From assembly GCA_024401515.1 (NCBI GenBank), contig JAKSKY010000007.1, forward strand, positions 1-42,655: a stretch of DNA of 42,655 nucleotides, written 5' to 3'. This DNA is from Paludibacteraceae bacterium. GTDB taxonomy: Bacteria > Bacteroidota > Bacteroidia > Bacteroidales > Paludibacteraceae. Below the pieces are notes generated by a model. That model saw only the letters and a program-made list of their open reading frames with translations, did no database searches and was not told the origin of the DNA. Made by a program: the position numbers and the translations under genes. Positions 8,638 to 18,503 of this stretch are shown here, in pieces (positions within the stretch are counted from its first letter, which is position 1; every line of letters begins with the position of its first letter).

Positions 8638-11022
8638 ATGGAAGAAACGAAGAAATTGAACAATGGACAATCGGACGATTTCGTGGAGTTTGGCGAATTG
8701 ATCCTATTGTGTCTTAAGAAATGGTACTGGTTTGCCATCTCTTTTTTGATCATGGTGTCTTTCGCGGCTCTTTACATTCTAAGGACCCCTGCGACCTATA
8801 AACGTACGGCGGAAGTGCAGATTAAATCGGAAGCTTCCGGTCCTTCCGTGAGTATCCAAAAGGCATTCAGCGATATGGGTGGTATGATTGGTATGAATCC
8901 GACGATTAACAATGAGTTACGCGCCTTGCTTTCAACCGATGTGATGTTTGATGTTGTAAGACGCTTGAATTTGGACAAGAGTTATACCATAGATGCTCCT
9001 TTCCATGACAAGGTTTTGTATGGCAAATCCCTTCCAGTGACCATCTCATTCCTTAATTTGACCGATTATGACAATGTCTCTTGCGATATCAACGTGGATA
9101 CGACAAAGTCTGTGGTGCTTGAAAATTTCGTACGTTACGAGAAGGGCGAGGAGGTGAAAATCGACGAGAGCGTCACTTGCCATTTCGGTGATACGATCAG
9201 TACACCATTGGGCCAAGTGGTTGTGGTGGGTAACTCCGAGTATGAAGGCGGTCCATTGCCAACGATCCATTTGTTCCGTTCCGATATGTACTCATCTCAG
9301 GAGGGTTGGTCAAGAGGATTGAGCGTTACCCAAGAGGATGAAAAGGCTGACATCATCACGTTGGAGGTGACTGACGTCTCTCCAGAACGAGGTGACGATA
9401 TTTTGGAGATGGTGATCAAGGTCTACAATGAAAATTGGATCAAAGATAAGAACACCATCGCCGATGGTACTTCCATGTTCATCAATGAACGTTTGAAGAT
9501 CATCGAGACTGAGTTGTCTACGGTGGATAACGACATTTCTTCCTACAAAAGTAAGAATCTCTTGCCTGATGTGAAGGCGGTGGCTGACATTTATATGCAG
9601 GAGAACGCCAATATTTCCAACCAATTGCGTGATTTGAATGCGCAGTTGTATATGACCAACTACATACGTGACTATCTTTCCGTTCAAAAGAATCAAACCA
9701 GTACCTTGCCTGCAAGTTCCGGTTTGAATAACGCCAACATCGAGCGACAGATTTCCGAGTATAACGAAAAGATGTTGCAAAGAAACAGATTGGAGGAGAA
9801 CAGTAGTTCCGAGAACGTTTGGGTTATGCAGTATGACAAGGAGTTGGCAACCATGCGTAAAGCTATCCTCGTCTCTATCGACAACCAAATCGCAGCCATC
9901 GACAACCAAGTCCGCAATTTGAAAAGAAGTGAGCAAAAGGCTTTGTCCCACATCTCTTCCAATCCGAAGCAAGCAGAGATGTTGCTTTCCGCTGAACGTC
10001 AACAAGCGGTTAAGGAGGCTCTTTACCTCTTCTTGTTGCAGAAACGTGAGGAAAACGAGTTGTCACAATCCTTTACCGCATACAACACCCGTATGATCAA
10101 ACGTCCGGGTGGAAGTTTGCGTCCTGATGGACCTAAAAAGCGTAACATTGTCCTGATTGCCCTCGCTTTGGGACTTCTTATTCCTCTCTCAATCATTTAT
10201 TTGAAAGAGACCTTTAACACGACGCTTCGTGGTAAAAAGGATTTGGAGAACGTGCCCGTGCCTTTGTTCGGTGAGATTCCGATGGGTAAACAACCTAAGA
10301 AATGGTGGCAATTCTGGCGTAGGGAACATAATGAGTTGGAGGCTGTTGTGGAAGAGGGTAACCGTAATACCATCAATGAGGCCTTTCGTGTCTTGCGTAC
10401 CAATTTGGATTTCAAGATGGAGAAGGGTAAGAACGTGGTGATGTTCACCTCCTTCAATGCTGAGAGCGGTAAGAGTTTCCTATGTTTGAACACGGCCTTG
10501 AGTTTCGCCTTCAAAGAGAAGCGTGTTTTGGTGATCGATGGAGATATGCGTCACGCCTCCATGTCTAAGTGGGCCGATTCTCCGGAGAAGGGCTTGAGTT
10601 CAATCTTGGCTGGTAAAGAGGAGAATGTATCCAATGTGATTGTGAAATCGGTCAACGATACTAAGGGATTGGATATGATTCCTGTTGGTGCGATTCCTAG
10701 CAATCCATCAGAATTGATCGGCAATGGCAAGTTGGGCGATTTGATCGAAAAGCTCAAAGGCCAATATGATTATGTCTTTATCGATTGTCCGCCAATTGAT
10801 GTGGTGGCCGATGCGCGAATCATCGAGAAATATGCTGATACTACCATGTTCGCGATCCGTGTAGGTTTGTTGGAGAGATCTTTGTTGGTTGATTTGGCAG
10901 ACTTGTATCACGAGAACCGAATCAAGGATATGCAGTTGATTTTGAATGGTACTCCAATGGAGAAGGGTAAATATTCATATCGTAATAGATATCACAGTAG
11001 TACCTATTTCTCTCGTGGATAA
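8638..11022 (+). CDS. Wzc-like chain-length determinant tyrosine autokinase (copy 1)
   Basis: This 794-aa inner-membrane protein combines a Wzz periplasmic domain with a cytoplasmic BY-kinase. Membrane segments lie near residues 30-50 and 503-521, with coiled-coil-rich sequence between them. The kinase domain has a Walker A motif NAESGKS (607-613), Walker A' VLVIDGDMR near 631, and Walker B YVFIDCPP near 712. The tail carries four tyrosines (Y779, Y781, Y785, Y790), the likely autophosphorylation cluster. Cycles of phosphorylation control polymer length and export through Wza. Its likely phosphatase is encoded 15 nt downstream. Compare the paralogue at 27734, which has a different tail. Confidence 0.93.
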   Translation: MEETKKLNNGQSDDFVEFGELILLCLKKWYWFAISFLIMVSFAALYILRTPATYKRTAEVQIKSEASGPSVSIQKAFSDMGGMIGMNPTINNELRALLSTDVMFDVVRRLNLDKSYTIDAPFHDKVLYGKSLPVTISFLNLTDYDNVSCDINVDTTKSVVLENFVRYEKGEEVKIDESVTCHFGDTISTPLGQVVVVGNSEYEGGPLPTIHLFRSDMYSSQEGWSRGLSVTQEDEKADIITLEVTDVSPERGDDILEMVIKVYNENWIKDKNTIADGTSMFINERLKIIETELSTVDNDISSYKSKNLLPDVKAVADIYMQENANISNQLRDLNAQLYMTNYIRDYLSVQKNQTSTLPASSGLNNANIERQISEYNEKMLQRNRLEENSSSENVWVMQYDKELATMRKAILVSIDNQIAAIDNQVRNLKRSEQKALSHISSNPKQAEMLLSAERQQAVKEALYLFLLQKREENELSQSFTAYNTRMIKRPGGSLRPDGPKKRNIVLIALALGLLIPLSIIYLKETFNTTLRGKKDLENVPVPLFGEIPMGKQPKKWWQFWRREHNELEAVVEEGNRNTINEAFRVLRTNLDFKMEKGKNVVMFTSFNAESGKSFLCLNTALSFAFKEKRVLVIDGDMRHASMSKWADSPEKGLSSILAGKEENVSNVIVKSVNDTKGLDMIPVGAIPSNPSELIGNGKLGDLIEKLKGQYDYVFIDCPPIDVVADARIIEKYADTTMFAIRVGLLERSLLVDLADLYHENRIKDMQLILNGTPMEKGKYSYRNRYHSSTYFSRG

Positions 11023-11036
11023 AAGATAATAACGCT

Positions 11037-11744
11037 ATGTCCTTTTTCGACTTATTCAGTAGCCATGTGACTTTGGCGGAATCCAACATTTGTCAGGGAA
11101 TGGTCGATGCCCATTCGCACTTGATTCCCGGCGTGGACGATGGTGTCCAAAAGATGGAGGATACGCTCGCTATTTTAAGCTCCTATGAAGCGTTGGGGGT
11201 AAAGAAAATATATTGCACCCCCCATATCATGGAGGATTTGCCGAACAAAACCGCCCATCTGAAGGATCGATTCGCTCAATTGCGCGAAGCCTATCAGGGA
11301 AGCATAGAGTTGCGTTTGGCCGCTGAGTACATGATCGATAATTTATTACTCAACCGACTTCAGGAGAAAGATTTGCTGCCTCATGGCGAGAAGGAAGACC
11401 ACTTGTTGATCGAGACCTCCTATTACTCATCCCCAGGTTGTTTTGAAGAGGCGATTGAACAGGTCCGTTCTTTGGGATTTTGGCCTATGTTGGCCCATCC
11501 TGAGCGTTATTGTTACATGGAGCGTCGCCAGTATGAAAAGCTGAAGGAGGAGGGGGTGAAATTTCAGTTGAACCTCCCTTCGTTGCTGGGTAAGTATGGT
11601 GAAGATGCGAAAAAGAAGGCTCGCATGCTTCTGGAAAAGGGTATGTATGATTTTATGGGCACGGATGTTCATCGTTTGGATCCGCAGTTCGCGGATCGTA
11701 AGATGAAGAAGTCTGATGCGGAAATGGTTTTGAAACTTAAATAG
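11037..11744 (+). CDS. PHP-type protein-tyrosine phosphatase (CpsB/YwqE-like)
   Basis: The 235-aa protein belongs to the PHP-fold metal-dependent tyrosine phosphatases of Gram-positive and Bacteroidota capsule loci. Metal-binding motifs are visible in order: DAHSHLIPGVDDG (H26, H28), CTPHIMED (near 61-68), AHPERY (near 153-158), and GTDVHR (near 210-215). It would dephosphorylate the tyrosine tail of the Wzc immediately upstream. Only module 1 has such a phosphatase, so it may also serve the second Wzc at 27734; that is inference. Confidence 0.9.
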   Translation: MSFFDLFSSHVTLAESNICQGMVDAHSHLIPGVDDGVQKMEDTLAILSSYEALGVKKIYCTPHIMEDLPNKTAHLKDRFAQLREAYQGSIELRLAAEYMIDNLLLNRLQEKDLLPHGEKEDHLLIETSYYSSPGCFEEAIEQVRSLGFWPMLAHPERYCYMERRQYEKLKEEGVKFQLNLPSLLGKYGEDAKKKARMLLEKGMYDFMGTDVHRLDPQFADRKMKKSDAEMVLKLK

Positions 11745-11788
11745 TTGGCTCATCGGATGTTGGGTCTGATGAATAAATAATTTGTCGT

Positions 11789-12898
11789 ATGGACAATAAT
11801 TTGATTACAGTAACATCTCCGTTATTACCTGATTTGGAGGAGTTCCATGGCTTGTTGAAACAGATTTGGGACTCTAAATGGATAACCAACAACGGTTCAT
11901 TCCATAAGCAATTGGAGAGAGAGTTGGCGGATTATCTAAAAGTGCCCTATGTGAGCCTTTTCACCAATGGTACATTGCCGCTAATCACCGCATTGCAGGC
12001 TTTGAGAATTACGGGTGAGGTGATTACCACTCCCTATAGTTTCGTCGCCACCACACACGCCTTGTGGTGGAATGGAATCAAGCCCGTCTTTGTTGATATT
12101 GATATGCGTACAGGAAACCTTGATCCAGATAAGATTGAGGCCGCCATCACGCCAAAGACAACAGCGATTATGCCTGTCCACGTCTATGGAAAACCTTGTG
12201 ATACGAAACGTATTCAGGAAATCGCCGACCGTTACGGCCTAAAAGTAATCTATGATGCCGCACATGCCTTTGGTGTGGAGGTGAATGGTGAAAGTGTCTT
12301 GAATGCGGGCGATATGTCTACCTTGTCATTCCATGCCACCAAAGTCTATAATACCATAGAGGGTGGCGCAATGGTGATGCAGGATGAAAAGACCAAACAA
12401 CGTATCGATTATTTGAAGAATTTCGGCTTTGCGGGTGAGACTACCGTGGTTGGCCCTGGTATCAACTCCAAAATGGATGAAATCCGAGCGGCCTATGGTA
12501 TTTTGAACCTTCGTCAAGTGGATGATTGTATCGCTGCCCGTCAGAGAGTGGCGATTTATTATCGTGAGGCTTTGAAAAATGTGGAGGGTGTTAGTTTCTT
12601 TATGGATATGCCAGGGGTAAAACATAACTATTCCTATTTCCCAATCTTCATTGATGAGAAGAAATATGGAATGTCCCGTGATGAACTATACATGAAGATG
12701 AAGGCGGTCAATGTACTGGGTAGACGTTATTTCTATCCGTTGATCTCTGAATTCTCCACCTATAGGGGCTTGGAGTCCTCTAATCCGACCAATTTGCCTA
12801 ATGCGCATAAGATGGCGAACTCCGTTATCTGTTTGCCAATGCATCATGCATTGAGTGATTCAGACTTGCAGCGTATTGTTGAATTGATTATCAAGTGA
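11789..12898 (+). CDS. DegT/DnrJ/EryC1/StrS sugar aminotransferase
   Basis: This is a PLP-dependent nucleotide-sugar aminotransferase of 369 aa. The PLP lysine is K185 in FHATKVYNTIEGG. The cofactor-contacting Asp is in IYDAAHAFG (D156), and the substrate-loop sequence TTPYSFVATTHA lies at 80-91. The family converts keto-sugars such as dTDP-4-keto-6-deoxyhexoses into amino sugars. The opening WITNNGSFHKQLE resembles VioA/FdtB-type enzymes, but I cannot fix the position aminated. No dehydratase or thymidylyltransferase lies in the window, so the keto-sugar must be made elsewhere. Its product would offer a free amino group for acylation, which links it to the acyl cassette of module 2. Confidence 0.88.
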   Translation: MDNNLITVTSPLLPDLEEFHGLLKQIWDSKWITNNGSFHKQLERELADYLKVPYVSLFTNGTLPLITALQALRITGEVITTPYSFVATTHALWWNGIKPVFVDIDMRTGNLDPDKIEAAITPKTTAIMPVHVYGKPCDTKRIQEIADRYGLKVIYDAAHAFGVEVNGESVLNAGDMSTLSFHATKVYNTIEGGAMVMQDEKTKQRIDYLKNFGFAGETTVVGPGINSKMDEIRAAYGILNLRQVDDCIAARQRVAIYYREALKNVEGVSFFMDMPGVKHNYSYFPIFIDEKKYGMSRDELYMKMKAVNVLGRRYFYPLISEFSTYRGLESSNPTNLPNAHKMANSVICLPMHHALSDSDLQRIVELIIK

Positions 12899-12926
12899 TT
12901 ATTTTAGAACGTAGATCCAATTTGTA

Positions 12927-14024
12927 ATGGAAAATAATAAGGATATCTATTTCGCGCCGGTTATTATACCAACTCTTTGCCGTTCAAAATTCTTTATCAA
13001 TTTGGTGGAGAGCTTGAAGCGTAATACATGGGCTAAATATACAGATATTTACGTTGGTCTCGATTATCCACCATCTGAGAAATATAGACAAGGATGGCAA
13101 GAGATTTGTGATTATTTGGATAGCAGTGATTTTTCCGTATTCGCACATTTTGAAGTATTCAGAAGAACGGAGAATTTGGGTGGATTCCGCAATAATAATG
13201 AACTTACCAAGTATGTGATGGATAGGTATGAGTGCATGATCCGTGTGGATGATGACTTGGAATTTTCTCCCAATTTCTTGGAGTTTATGGATAAGTGTTT
13301 GTGGAAATACCGCGACGATAATGAGGTCCTCTTCGTTTCTGGCTATTCTTATCCTATGCCATGGAAGGTTGAAGAGGGCGCCACCTGCTTCCGTCAGAAT
13401 TTCAGCACCCCATCTTGGGGATTGGGTCTGTGGAAGAAAAAGCATCCGATTTATACCAACTATATCCGAAATGGACAAATGTTGAAGGATGCCGCTCAAT
13501 TCATCAAGGAGGGAAGAGAGGAGTTGATGTCATTGGCTACTTTCCGTTATTATTTCTTCGATGTGTTGTCCTTGAAGAGTAAATCTGGATTATACAATTT
13601 GAACACCGATGTCTCTTTGACAACTTATATGGCTTGTAAGGGTGGCTATTGCGTTACGCCAACACTCTCTAAGGTTAAGAATTTTGGTTGGGATGGATCC
13701 GGTGAATTTTGCCATGCCATAACGGGAGAGTTTGGTAACCACTCTTGCGATTACGACTATGCGCACCAGGAGATTGACACATCCGAAAGTTTTGAATTGA
13801 TCCCAGATGATAGCAAACGCTACATGAAGGAGAACCGCGACCTTTTGAGTGAATTCGAATATGATGACCATCCTGGTCCATTGAAAAGGATGGAGGTGGC
13901 GCAACATAGTTTTGCGTTGGTGAAACGATATGGAAGGCCGTTGGCGTTATTGATCCATCTCTTCGAGTATGGTTGGGCGAAAATCACGAAAAAGAATAGC
14001 GTGGATTTAGGATCATCCAAATAA
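12927..14024 (+). CDS. GT-A fold glycosyltransferase
   Basis: This is a 365-aa cytoplasmic or peripheral glycosyltransferase. The N-terminus VIIPTLCRSKFFINLVESL and the acidic metal-binding triad in MIRVDDDLEFSP (D108-D110) mark a GT-A fold. The middle segment TPSWGLGLWKKKH is reminiscent of GNT-I/GT2-like bacterial enzymes. No membrane segment is evident. It lies between the aminotransferase and the Wzy polymerase, so it most likely adds a sugar to the module 1 repeat unit. Donor and linkage are unknown. Confidence 0.75.
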   Translation: MENNKDIYFAPVIIPTLCRSKFFINLVESLKRNTWAKYTDIYVGLDYPPSEKYRQGWQEICDYLDSSDFSVFAHFEVFRRTENLGGFRNNNELTKYVMDRYECMIRVDDDLEFSPNFLEFMDKCLWKYRDDNEVLFVSGYSYPMPWKVEEGATCFRQNFSTPSWGLGLWKKKHPIYTNYIRNGQMLKDAAQFIKEGREELMSLATFRYYFFDVLSLKSKSGLYNLNTDVSLTTYMACKGGYCVTPTLSKVKNFGWDGSGEFCHAITGEFGNHSCDYDYAHQEIDTSESFELIPDDSKRYMKENRDLLSEFEYDDHPGPLKRMEVAQHSFALVKRYGRPLALLIHLFEYGWAKITKKNSVDLGSSK

Positions 14025-14038
14025 ATACAAAGCATTTT

Positions 14039-15145
14039 ATGTTTTTAGCATTCTATGTATATCTTTTGCTCTTGCTGGTAATGGTCTATTTTGGCTACCA
14101 GTACAGCAAAACCAATAAAAACGCATACGCCTATATTGTCATCGGCGTATTTACGTTTGTCATTGGTTTGCGGTATGGGGTCGGGGACGATTATATGGCT
14201 TATATGAATTACTATTTCAAGCCAGAGCTCTTCCCTAAAATGGAGTGGGGATATACGTATATCAACAAAATATTCAGGGAACTCGATTTCCATTATTGTA
14301 CCATCTTCCTTTTGGGCGCTTTCTTGGAAATCTATTTCTTCACGCGCGCTTTTAAGAATTTTAAATTCATCTTGCCGCTCGCATATCTCTTCCTCTTTAC
14401 GACTTTGGAGTTGTTCATCTGGGATAATACAGTCAGACAAAGTTTGGCATTTTGCGTATTCTTGTGTTCCATCCAATATGTACAAGAGAAGAAGTTGATT
14501 CCTTTTGTAATCTTAATTTTGATTGGAGCGGCTTTCCATAAAACCGCCTATCCTTTGTTGGCCTTCTATTTTGTGCTTCGATTCCATGCGAAAGACGATA
14601 GATGGTTCCAATACATGATGTTGCTAGGTACATTTGCCGCTGGAGCGGTTTTAAAAGTATTCCTACTTACTTATATGACCAAAATCGCCCTTATGGTGGG
14701 CATTGGTGGTTCTGCTGGTAATGCAGAGTTCCTTCAGTCGGTTGACTGGTCAAATGGCAAAAATTCCTTAGGTTTGGCCACTTTAATATGGTTAGCGATC
14801 GATATGTTTTGCGTATGGCTTTATCCTGCTTTGAAGAAAAAATACAAGGAGGTTGGCTTTGAAAAATATTACTTTTTGTACTTCTGTGGTATCTTGATGC
14901 AAAATTGCGTGGGTGGTACCTATTTGGACCGTGTGAATATGTACTTCCTACCATTCCGTATTGTCATCTATTCATTCTGTGTGTATGAGATGGCCAAGAA
15001 GCGGAATGTATTCTACAAGATCCCAATTATGATGTTTTGTGGCTTGACATTCGCCTTGTTCTTGTGGGCGATCAGTAAAAAGGCGGGAACCTGCGCACCA
15101 TATGAATTTGTTGAGTTAGGATTCTTCCCTGATATATTTGATTAA
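14039..15145 (+). CDS. EpsG/Wzy-like polysaccharide polymerase
   Basis: This is a very hydrophobic 368-aa protein with about ten predicted membrane segments. It has the EpsG-type signature RYGVGDDYMAYMNYY from R45, followed by an EWGYTYIN-like loop (MEWGYTYINKIF). EpsG-family proteins polymerise lipid-linked repeat units in the periplasm. It is the only Wzy-like protein I see in the window, although there are three flippases. It is embedded among glycosyltransferases with short gaps on both sides, consistent with one operon. Confidence 0.82.
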   Translation: MFLAFYVYLLLLLVMVYFGYQYSKTNKNAYAYIVIGVFTFVIGLRYGVGDDYMAYMNYYFKPELFPKMEWGYTYINKIFRELDFHYCTIFLLGAFLEIYFFTRAFKNFKFILPLAYLFLFTTLELFIWDNTVRQSLAFCVFLCSIQYVQEKKLIPFVILILIGAAFHKTAYPLLAFYFVLRFHAKDDRWFQYMMLLGTFAAGAVLKVFLLTYMTKIALMVGIGGSAGNAEFLQSVDWSNGKNSLGLATLIWLAIDMFCVWLYPALKKKYKEVGFEKYYFLYFCGILMQNCVGGTYLDRVNMYFLPFRIVIYSFCVYEMAKKRNVFYKIPIMMFCGLTFALFLWAISKKAGTCAPYEFVELGFFPDIFD

Positions 15146-15158
15146 TAAATAAGAGATT

Positions 15159-16103
15159 ATGTTTCTATCGATTATAGTCCCATCCTACAATGTGGAGCAA
15201 TATGTGGAAGATTGCTTGAAGAGTTGTGTGGCTCAGAATATCAGCCATGATGACTATGAAATCATTGTCATCAATGATGGGTCCAAGGACAATACATTGG
15301 ATGTGATCAATGGTTTCGTCTCCGAACGACAAACCCACAATATTAAGGTTTTTTCCCATGATAACCAGGGATTGAGCGCCACCCGTAACAGAGGTCTCTC
15401 CTTGGCTGAAGGTGATTACATCTGGTTCGTCGATAGCGATGATTGGATGGCGGAAAACATTCTGGACGGACTTCGTCTTTTTGTTGAGAAACATAACCAA
15501 CCCGATGTGGTGGTATTGAATACCATTATGAAAAGGGAGGGTGTCGCGGAAGAGGAGTTGGTGGACAGACGATTGGTACAGGAGTCTTGTGACGGTGCGT
15601 TCGTTTATCAGAATTCCTACATATATCCTTATAGCGGTGCGCAATTTTACCTATTCAAACGTGACTATTTGCTAACGCATGGTTTGTCATTCAAGCCGGG
15701 CATCTATTTCGAGGATTGCCTTTTCACACCCTCCGTTCTTAGCCAAACGGACCATTGCGCCTACTATTCCACGCCGGCCTATTATTATCGTCTACGGGCC
15801 AATTCCATCACGACCTCTTCGATCACTGAGAAGAAATTGTATGATTCCATCACAGTGGCAGAGGAGTTAAAGGCGAAAATAGATGATGAGCGTACGAAAT
15901 ATCCAAACATTCTCAAAGATGCGATTTGCAGAACCTATGAGGTGTTGTTCAGATATTATATCTTGAAATCGGCTCCTGATGTGCAAAAGAAATTTTTGAA
16001 ATTGTTGAACAGCAACGACAATTGGAAATCGATGAAGGGTATAAGCTTAAAACACAAGGTTTACTACTATATCATGAGAGTCTATGCTCTCATAAAAGGA
16101 TAA
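15159..16103 (+). CDS. GT2 glycosyltransferase
   Basis: This 314-aa protein has the family 2 core: SIIVPSYNVEQYVEDCL at the N-terminus, INDGSKDNT (38-46), and the metal-binding FVDSDDWM with D92-D95. The C-terminal part is helical and ends in a basic, amphipathic segment that may touch the membrane. It starts 13 nt after the polymerase gene. It adds a sugar to a lipid-linked intermediate; the specificity is not evident. Confidence 0.9.
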   Translation: MFLSIIVPSYNVEQYVEDCLKSCVAQNISHDDYEIIVINDGSKDNTLDVINGFVSERQTHNIKVFSHDNQGLSATRNRGLSLAEGDYIWFVDSDDWMAENILDGLRLFVEKHNQPDVVVLNTIMKREGVAEEELVDRRLVQESCDGAFVYQNSYIYPYSGAQFYLFKRDYLLTHGLSFKPGIYFEDCLFTPSVLSQTDHCAYYSTPAYYYRLRANSITTSSITEKKLYDSITVAEELKAKIDDERTKYPNILKDAICRTYEVLFRYYILKSAPDVQKKFLKLLNSNDNWKSMKGISLKHKVYYYIMRVYALIKG

Positions 16104-16122
16104 TATCTAAGATAGGCTCAGT

Positions 16123-17205
16123 ATGAAGATTGTAGCATTCCACTTGTTCAACGATTATTCTGGCAGCCCAAAGGTGCTGAAAATGGTCTTGGAGGGCCTT
16201 TTGAAACAGGATTACCAGATAGAAGTGGTTACCTCCAAGGGTGGAGTATTGGACGAATTAAAGTCGGACAATGTCCGTCATCATCACTATAGCTATCATT
16301 TCTCGATGAATCCGGTGGTGACGATGATTCGATACACGTTTGCGCAGCTCTATACATTCTTCTTCGCATTCCGTTATATTTTCAAAAAGGATGTGGTCTT
16401 TTATATTAACACGATTTTGCCTGTAGGGCCTGCGTTGGCCGGCCGTTTGATGGGTAAACGTGTTGTCTATCATTATCACGAGAATGCTTATGCGAAGAGT
16501 GGGTTTTATAGCGCATTAGCCAATATCATGCAGAAAATCGCTACCGATATCATGTGTGTCTCCGCTTTCCAGCGAGGATATATCAAGCGTGAAAAAAATG
16601 TGACGGTTGTGCCTAACGCTTTGTCCACCTCCTTCACGGAGATGATGTCCTGCGATGCGGATCGATCATATGGATATCAAACGGTTTTGATGGTCGCCTC
16701 CTTGAAGAAATACAAGGGAATCATGCAGTTCTTTGAACTTGCCTCTCGATTGCCGCAATATCAATTTGTGGTGGTTGTGAATGATGATCAGCGCACCATC
16801 GATGAGTTTGTGAAGACCGAGGGAATAACCCTTACCGAAAACCTTACCATCTATCCACGTCAGGAACGTGTCGCTCCTTTTTACCAAAAGGCTTCCATGG
16901 TTTTAAATTTGTCAGATACCAGCATGGTGCTCGAAACATTTGGTTTGACCGCATTGGAGGCGATGTCCGCGGGGTTACCTGTGATTGTTCCTACCAAGGG
17001 TGGTGTGGCGGAATTGGTGGAGGATGGTATCCATGGTTATAAGATCGATGTGAGCCAATTGGATCAAATTGAGCAAAAGATAAGCGAAATTTTGGGCAAC
17101 AAGTCCCTTTACGAGGCGATGTCCCATTCCGCCTATGAGAAGTCAAAAGAATATTCAGAGGATAAGATCATTCGAATGGTCACCTCTATCCTAGATAGAC
17201 AATAA
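16123..17205 (+). CDS. GT4 glycosyltransferase
   Basis: This is a GT-B fold glycosyltransferase of 360 aa. The retaining GT4 signature E-x7-E is clear: E271 and E279 in ETFGLTALEAMSAGLPVIVP, followed by TKGGVAELV. The N-terminal acceptor domain has FNDYSGSPKVL. It follows the GT2 gene by 19 nt. It would transfer a sugar from an activated donor to the growing oligosaccharide at the cytoplasmic membrane. Confidence 0.9.
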   Translation: MKIVAFHLFNDYSGSPKVLKMVLEGLLKQDYQIEVVTSKGGVLDELKSDNVRHHHYSYHFSMNPVVTMIRYTFAQLYTFFFAFRYIFKKDVVFYINTILPVGPALAGRLMGKRVVYHYHENAYAKSGFYSALANIMQKIATDIMCVSAFQRGYIKREKNVTVVPNALSTSFTEMMSCDADRSYGYQTVLMVASLKKYKGIMQFFELASRLPQYQFVVVVNDDQRTIDEFVKTEGITLTENLTIYPRQERVAPFYQKASMVLNLSDTSMVLETFGLTALEAMSAGLPVIVPTKGGVAELVEDGIHGYKIDVSQLDQIEQKISEILGNKSLYEAMSHSAYEKSKEYSEDKIIRMVTSILDRQ

Positions 17206-17237
17206 AAGAAAAATATATAAGGGAGGAAAGTTTAAAG

Positions 17238-18302
17238 ATGAAACAGGTCGCGATTGTGGGATGCCAAGGAATTCCCGCTAAGTATGGAGGCTTTGAGTCT
17301 TTGGTGGAGAATATTGTCGGAGAGAACGCATCGGCGAATATTCATTACACTGTATTTTGTAGTGGCGTAGATATGCCGGGAAAGATTCATGAATACAAAG
17401 GCTGTACTTTGAAGTACGTGGATATGAAGGCCAATGGTATTCAAAGTATTATGTACGATATTCTTTGCATGATGCGTACATTCAGAGGGTATGATACCGT
17501 ATTGGTTTTAGGTGTGTCAGGCTGTATGTTCTTGCCATTTTTGAAATGGTTTAGCAAGAACCGTCTTGTGGTGAATATAGATGGTTTGGAACATCGACGC
17601 GCGAAGTGGGGTAAGGTAGCCCGTTGGATTCTTCGTACCTCGGAGAAGATGGCTGTCAAGTTTGCTGATGTGGTCATTGCCGACAACAAGGGTATCCAAG
17701 ATTATGTCACTGAGACCTATCAAAAACCATCTGAACTGATCGCTTATGGAGGAGACCATGTGATCCGTCAGATTGAGGAGGAGAAGGTTCAGCAAGTCCT
17801 TGCCGATTATGGTTTGAAAAAGGACAACTATGCGGTTTGTGTCTGCAGAATTGAGCCAGAGAACAACTGCCACATCACCTTGGAGGCCTTCTCCAAGACC
17901 GATAAGGAGTTGGTTTTCATCGGTAACTGGGGACACAGCGATTACGCGAGAAGTTTGAAGAAACAATATCAGGATTTTCCTAATATCCATATTTTGGATG
18001 CCATCTATGATTTGGATATCCTCTACATCATCCGTTCCAATGCGGCCACCTATGTGCATGGACACAGTGCGGGTGGAACCAACCCTTCCTTGGTGGAGGC
18101 GATGTTTTTCGGAATGCCTATTTTGGCCTTCGATTGCGTTTACAACCGCGCTTCAACCAATGAGAAGGCCTATTACTTCTCCGATGTTGAGAGTATGCAT
18201 AGACTATTGGAGCAAGAGTTGAATGGTGAGGAGATGCGTGTAATTGCGGAGCAACAATATACGTGGAAAAAAATTGCCCAACAATACGAGGCGACTTATT
18301 AG
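17238..18302 (+). CDS. DUF1972-domain glycosyltransferase
   Basis: The 354-aa protein starts with the hallmark of the DUF1972 family, VAIVGCQGIPAKYGGFESL, and has a GT4-like C-terminal half with HSAGGTNPSLVEAM (about 275-289). Family members are often annotated as rhamnosyltransferases, but donor specificity is not established by sequence. A purine-rich GGGAGGAAAG lies 8-17 nt before the ATG, stronger than the starts of its neighbours. It is the last gene of module 1, followed by a 200-bp gap and the UpxY gene. Confidence 0.88.
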   Translation: MKQVAIVGCQGIPAKYGGFESLVENIVGENASANIHYTVFCSGVDMPGKIHEYKGCTLKYVDMKANGIQSIMYDILCMMRTFRGYDTVLVLGVSGCMFLPFLKWFSKNRLVVNIDGLEHRRAKWGKVARWILRTSEKMAVKFADVVIADNKGIQDYVTETYQKPSELIAYGGDHVIRQIEEEKVQQVLADYGLKKDNYAVCVCRIEPENNCHITLEAFSKTDKELVFIGNWGHSDYARSLKKQYQDFPNIHILDAIYDLDILYIIRSNAATYVHGHSAGGTNPSLVEAMFFGMPILAFDCVYNRASTNEKAYYFSDVESMHRLLEQELNGEEMRVIAEQQYTWKKIAQQYEATY

Positions 18303-18395
18303 AAGATGCTTGAAAATTCATGCAACTTCTTTGCTTTGATTTATTGCTTTATGTGAGTTTTTATTATAAATCAATGAATTATAGTCGATTTTGTC

Positions 18396-18454
18396 TAATT
18401 TTGATAAATATTTTAACTTGATTTTCTAAATATTTGAATTTTTATCTAATTTTG
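18396..18454 (+). promoter_or_regulatory. Candidate promoter(s) of module 2
   Basis: Two copies of TCTAATTTTG occur at 18394-18403 and 18445-18454, each containing the -7 consensus TAnnTTTG. Neither has a clean TTTG at the ideal distance upstream. The second is closest to the UpxY start and would give a leader of about 45 nt. The gap 18303-18503 is otherwise AT-rich without recognised features. Confidence 0.45.
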
Positions 18455-18503
18455 TCGAAGTAAGGGAGTCGTTTCTCTCTGCCATTTGTTTACTTTAAAC
18501 CAT

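Noticed and set aside
9310-10005. A 231-codon minus-strand reading frame
   Set aside because: It lies entirely antisense to the kinase/chain-length gene at 8638, shows no recognisable domain, and follows the codon structure of the sense gene.
12984-13499. A 171-codon minus-strand reading frame
   Set aside because: It is antisense to the glycosyltransferase at 12927 and resembles no family I know.
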